Source: Candidatus Eiseniibacteriota bacterium
GTDB taxonomy: Bacteria; Eisenbacteria; RBG-16-71-46; JAGVPR01
NCBI GenBank assembly: GCA_020052115.1
Contig: JAGVPR010000190.1
Coordinates: 1-8,495 of the forward strand
Reading direction: 5' to 3'
DNA length: 8,495 nucleotides
Under the pieces are notes generated by a model. It did not search any database, was not told the DNA's origin, and saw only the letters and a program-made list of their open reading frames with translations. Made by a program: the position numbers and the translations under genes. The first letter of the stretch is position 1. Every line of letters starts with the position of its first letter. Positions 7,055-8,495 of this stretch are shown in pieces.

Positions 7055-7102
7055 GTTGTTTCTTCGGCCATAACCCGCTCATAGTTGAGGAAATATTCGC
7101 TC

Positions 7103-7132
7103 TTGACGGCGGGCGAAGCCGTCTCTTATCAT
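7103..7132 (+). promoter_or_regulatory. Predicted promoter of the FG-GAP propeller gene
   Basis: TTGACG at 7103-7108 and TATCAT at 7127-7132 (five of six matches to TATAAT) are 18 bp apart. Transcription would start at about 7139, leaving an unusually long leader of about 140 nt before the ATG at 7281. The -10 and start point are covered by operator site B, as expected for repression. Confidence 0.55.
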
Positions 7133-7145
7133 TTCTAGAAACGCC
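7129..7145 (+). promoter_or_regulatory. Operator-like site B over the FG-GAP gene promoter
   Basis: TCATTTCTAGAAACGCC contains the perfect 10-bp palindrome TTTCTAGAAA (7132-7141). It overlaps the end of the predicted -10 and the transcription start. Its flanks match site A on the opposite strand. Confidence 0.65.
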
Positions 7146-7150
7146 ACGGC

Positions 7151-7167
7151 CAGTTTCAGAAACGGCC
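7151..7167 (+). promoter_or_regulatory. Operator-like site C downstream of the FG-GAP gene promoter
   Basis: CAGTTTCAGAAACGGCC contains the perfect inverted repeat GTTTC-A-GAAAC (7153-7163). Its AGAAACGGCC end is identical to that of site A. The centre lies about 21.5 bp from the centre of site B, close to two helical turns, which would allow side-by-side binding on one face of the DNA. Confidence 0.6.
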
Positions 7168-7208
7168 ATCGAATTGACGCGATCTACCGGGGACCGACGA
7201 GCGCCGTG

Positions 7209-7227
7209 GGCCGGCCGCCGACCGGCC
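7209..7227 (+). other. GC hairpin in the leader of the FG-GAP gene
   Basis: GGCCGG (7209-7214) and CCGGCC (7222-7227) can pair as a 6-bp stem with a 7-nt loop. It lies in the predicted 5' leader, about 40 nt before the Shine-Dalgarno. There is no following T-run, so it is not an intrinsic terminator. In DNA this GC-rich such a stem can arise by chance. Confidence 0.3.
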
Positions 7228-7280
7228 GCGAGACGGACGCCTCGCCGGTATGCCACAACACTCGATGGGAGGAGACGACG

Positions 7281-8495
7281 ATGAACCCGAGGAACATGCT
7301 CTTGGCCCTGGCCTGCGCGGCGCTCCTGGCGCCGGCCGCCCTGTACGCGGGATTCGCCCAGCAGGCCCAGTTTGGCCTGGGCGCGACGATCGCGGTCGCG
7401 TGGGAAGACTCCGACAATGACGGTGACCTCGACCTTGCCGTCGGCAACATCGGGCTCCCGCCGAACAAGCTATTCATGAACAACGGGAACGGCACCTTCA
7501 CCGAGCAGAGCCAGTTCGGCTCCGGAACAACGTTCGTGGTCGTATGGGGTGACTACGACAACGACGGCGATGCCGACATGGCCGTCGGCTTCAGCGCCGG
7601 TGGCCAGAACCGGCTCTACATCAACAACGGGAACGGCACGTTCACGCGTCAGGATCAGTTCGGCCTCTACAACACGATCTCGATGGCGTGGGGGGACTAC
7701 GACAACGACGGCGACCTCGACCTCGCCGTCGGCAACGGGATCCTCGGCAACGTGCAGCCGAACTCCCTCTACGAGAACAACGGCAACGGCACGTTCACGG
7801 GCCGCCAGGAATTCGGCACGGGACAGACCTGTTCACTCGTCTGGGGAGACGCCGATAACGACGGCGATCTCGATCTCGCGGTGGGCATGGGCGGCTTCGG
7901 ATACGTCGGCCAGAACTACCTCTACATCAACAACGGCGACGACACGTTCACCGCGCGCGCCGATTTCGGAACGGGCGACACCGCCTGCCTCGCCTGGGGC
8001 GACTACGACACCGACGGCGATCTCGACCTCGCGGTCGGGAACTGGGAAGCCGGAGCCTGCTCCCTCTACGTGAACGACGGCACGGGCCAATTCACGGGGC
8101 AAGCGCAGTTCGGGGATCGCGACACGAACACTCTCAACTGGGGCGACGCGGACAACGACGGGGATCTGGACCTTGCGGTCGGAAATGGCGACTTCACATC
8201 GGCGGACCAGAACTACCTCTACGTGAACAACGCCGACGGGACCTTCACCGAGCAAGCCGAATTCGGCCTCGGCAGCACTGACGGCGTCGCGTGGGGGGAT
8301 TACGACAACGACGGCGATCTGGACCTCGCGGCCGGCAACGAGCACTCCCCGGCGCAGAACTATCTCTTCGTCAACGATCGCAACGACGCGGCCTATCTCA
8401 TCGTCCACCCGATCGGCCACCGGCACGACCTCGGCGCCGGCTTCTCGAACCGGGACGGCATCGGCGCGAAGGTGTCGGTCTATGAAGCCGGCTTC
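7281..8495 (+). CDS. Secreted FG-GAP/VCBS seven-bladed propeller with ASPIC/UnbV-like C-terminus (3' end cut)
   Basis: The frame runs from ATG 7281 to the window end without a stop (405 residues seen). GGGAGGAG (7267-7274) precedes the start by 6 nt. A Sec signal peptide is clear: basic R4, hydrophobic 6-20, likely cleavage after LYA (A23) or A26. Seven repeats of 48-51 residues follow, each with a calcium-binding loop of the form D-x-D-x-D-G-D-x-D at 43-51, 91-99, 139-147, 190-198, 241-249, 290-298 and 340-348. Each is preceded by W-G-D or a variant and followed by a strand like NxLYxNNGNGTFT. Seven such blades make a complete integrin-alpha-type propeller. After it, YLIVHPIGHRHDLGAGFSNR and DGIGAKVSVYEAGF resemble the start of an ASPIC/UnbV (CRTAC1-type) domain. 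The protein is probably extracellular or surface-bound and Ca2+-stabilised; its ligand is unknown. The promoter carries two operator-like palindromes, suggesting control by the divergent regulator. Confidence 0.93.
   Translation, partial: MNPRNMLLALACAALLAPAALYAGFAQQAQFGLGATIAVAWEDSDNDGDLDLAVGNIGLPPNKLFMNNGNGTFTEQSQFGSGTTFVVVWGDYDNDGDADMAVGFSAGGQNRLYINNGNGTFTRQDQFGLYNTISMAWGDYDNDGDLDLAVGNGILGNVQPNSLYENNGNGTFTGRQEFGTGQTCSLVWGDADNDGDLDLAVGMGGFGYVGQNYLYINNGDDTFTARADFGTGDTACLAWGDYDTDGDLDLAVGNWEAGACSLYVNDGTGQFTGQAQFGDRDTNTLNWGDADNDGDLDLAVGNGDFTSADQNYLYVNNADGTFTEQAEFGLGSTDGVAWGDYDNDGDLDLAAGNEHSPAQNYLFVNDRNDAAYLIVHPIGHRHDLGAGFSNRDGIGAKVSVYEAGF
7362..8378 (+). repeat. Seven tandem coding repeats of about 144-153 bp
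   Basis: The DNA coding the FG-GAP blades repeats about every 144-153 bp, with the best conserved core encoding W-G-D-Y-D-N-D-G-D-L-D-L-A-V-G-N. Spacing between the Ca2+ loops is 48, 48, 51, 51, 49 and 50 codons. The copies differ at many third positions, so they look old rather than freshly duplicated. The strongly biased composition also leaves long open frames on the opposite strand (for example 7833-8426) that are not genes. Confidence 0.9.

Noticed and set aside
7362..8378. CRISPR-like periodic repeat
   Set aside because: The roughly 150-bp period is coding, matches FG-GAP blades, and has no short identical repeats with unique spacers.
7833..8426. Long minus-strand open frame rich in Val and Glu
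   Set aside because: It is the reverse complement of the repetitive D-N-D-G-D coding DNA, with no initiation signal and no independent motif.

Overview
The window is GC-rich throughout (roughly two thirds G+C by eye). It carries six complete protein genes and two genes cut by the window edges. No rRNA, tRNA, CRISPR array, transposase or phage structural gene was recognised. The gene content is two predicted lipoproteins (a BMP-type solute-binding protein and an Asp-box propeller), an exported FG-GAP propeller that appears to enter an ASPIC/UnbV-type domain, and an orphan DUF4143 ATPase. With the high GC, this resembles uncultivated FCB-group or deltaproteobacteria-like lineages such as Candidatus Eisenbacteria. 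That placement is a low-confidence inference.

Left part (1-3430): the end of a multi-pass membrane protein converges on a minus-strand BMP-family lipoprotein (517-1521). The BMP gene has a clear sigma-70-like promoter (TTGACC, 17 bp, TATAGT) and a perfect Shine-Dalgarno sequence. Divergent from it is a lipoprotein with five Asp-box (BNR) motifs (1654-3021), followed by a small four-helix membrane protein of the Phage_holin_4_2/YvlD family (3071-3430).

Middle (3515-5294): a GNAT acetyltransferase is followed by a DUF4143 AAA-type ATPase. The ATPase has a promoter-like sequence so close to its start codon that the mRNA may be leaderless.

Right part (5304-8495): this is the most interesting region. 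A 555-residue minus-strand regulator appears to combine an XRE-like helix-turn-helix, a type-2 periplasmic-binding-like middle domain and a C-terminal Cys4 zinc ribbon with a conserved tail. Across a 309-bp intergenic region it faces an exported seven-bladed FG-GAP propeller gene that runs off the window. The intergenic region holds three related palindromic sites built on TTTCTAGAAA. One overlaps the predicted -10 of the regulator promoter and another overlaps the -10/start of the propeller promoter. The third lies two helical turns further downstream in the propeller leader. The simplest reading is a self-regulating, ligand- and/or metal-sensing cytoplasmic switch that controls a secreted adhesion-type protein.
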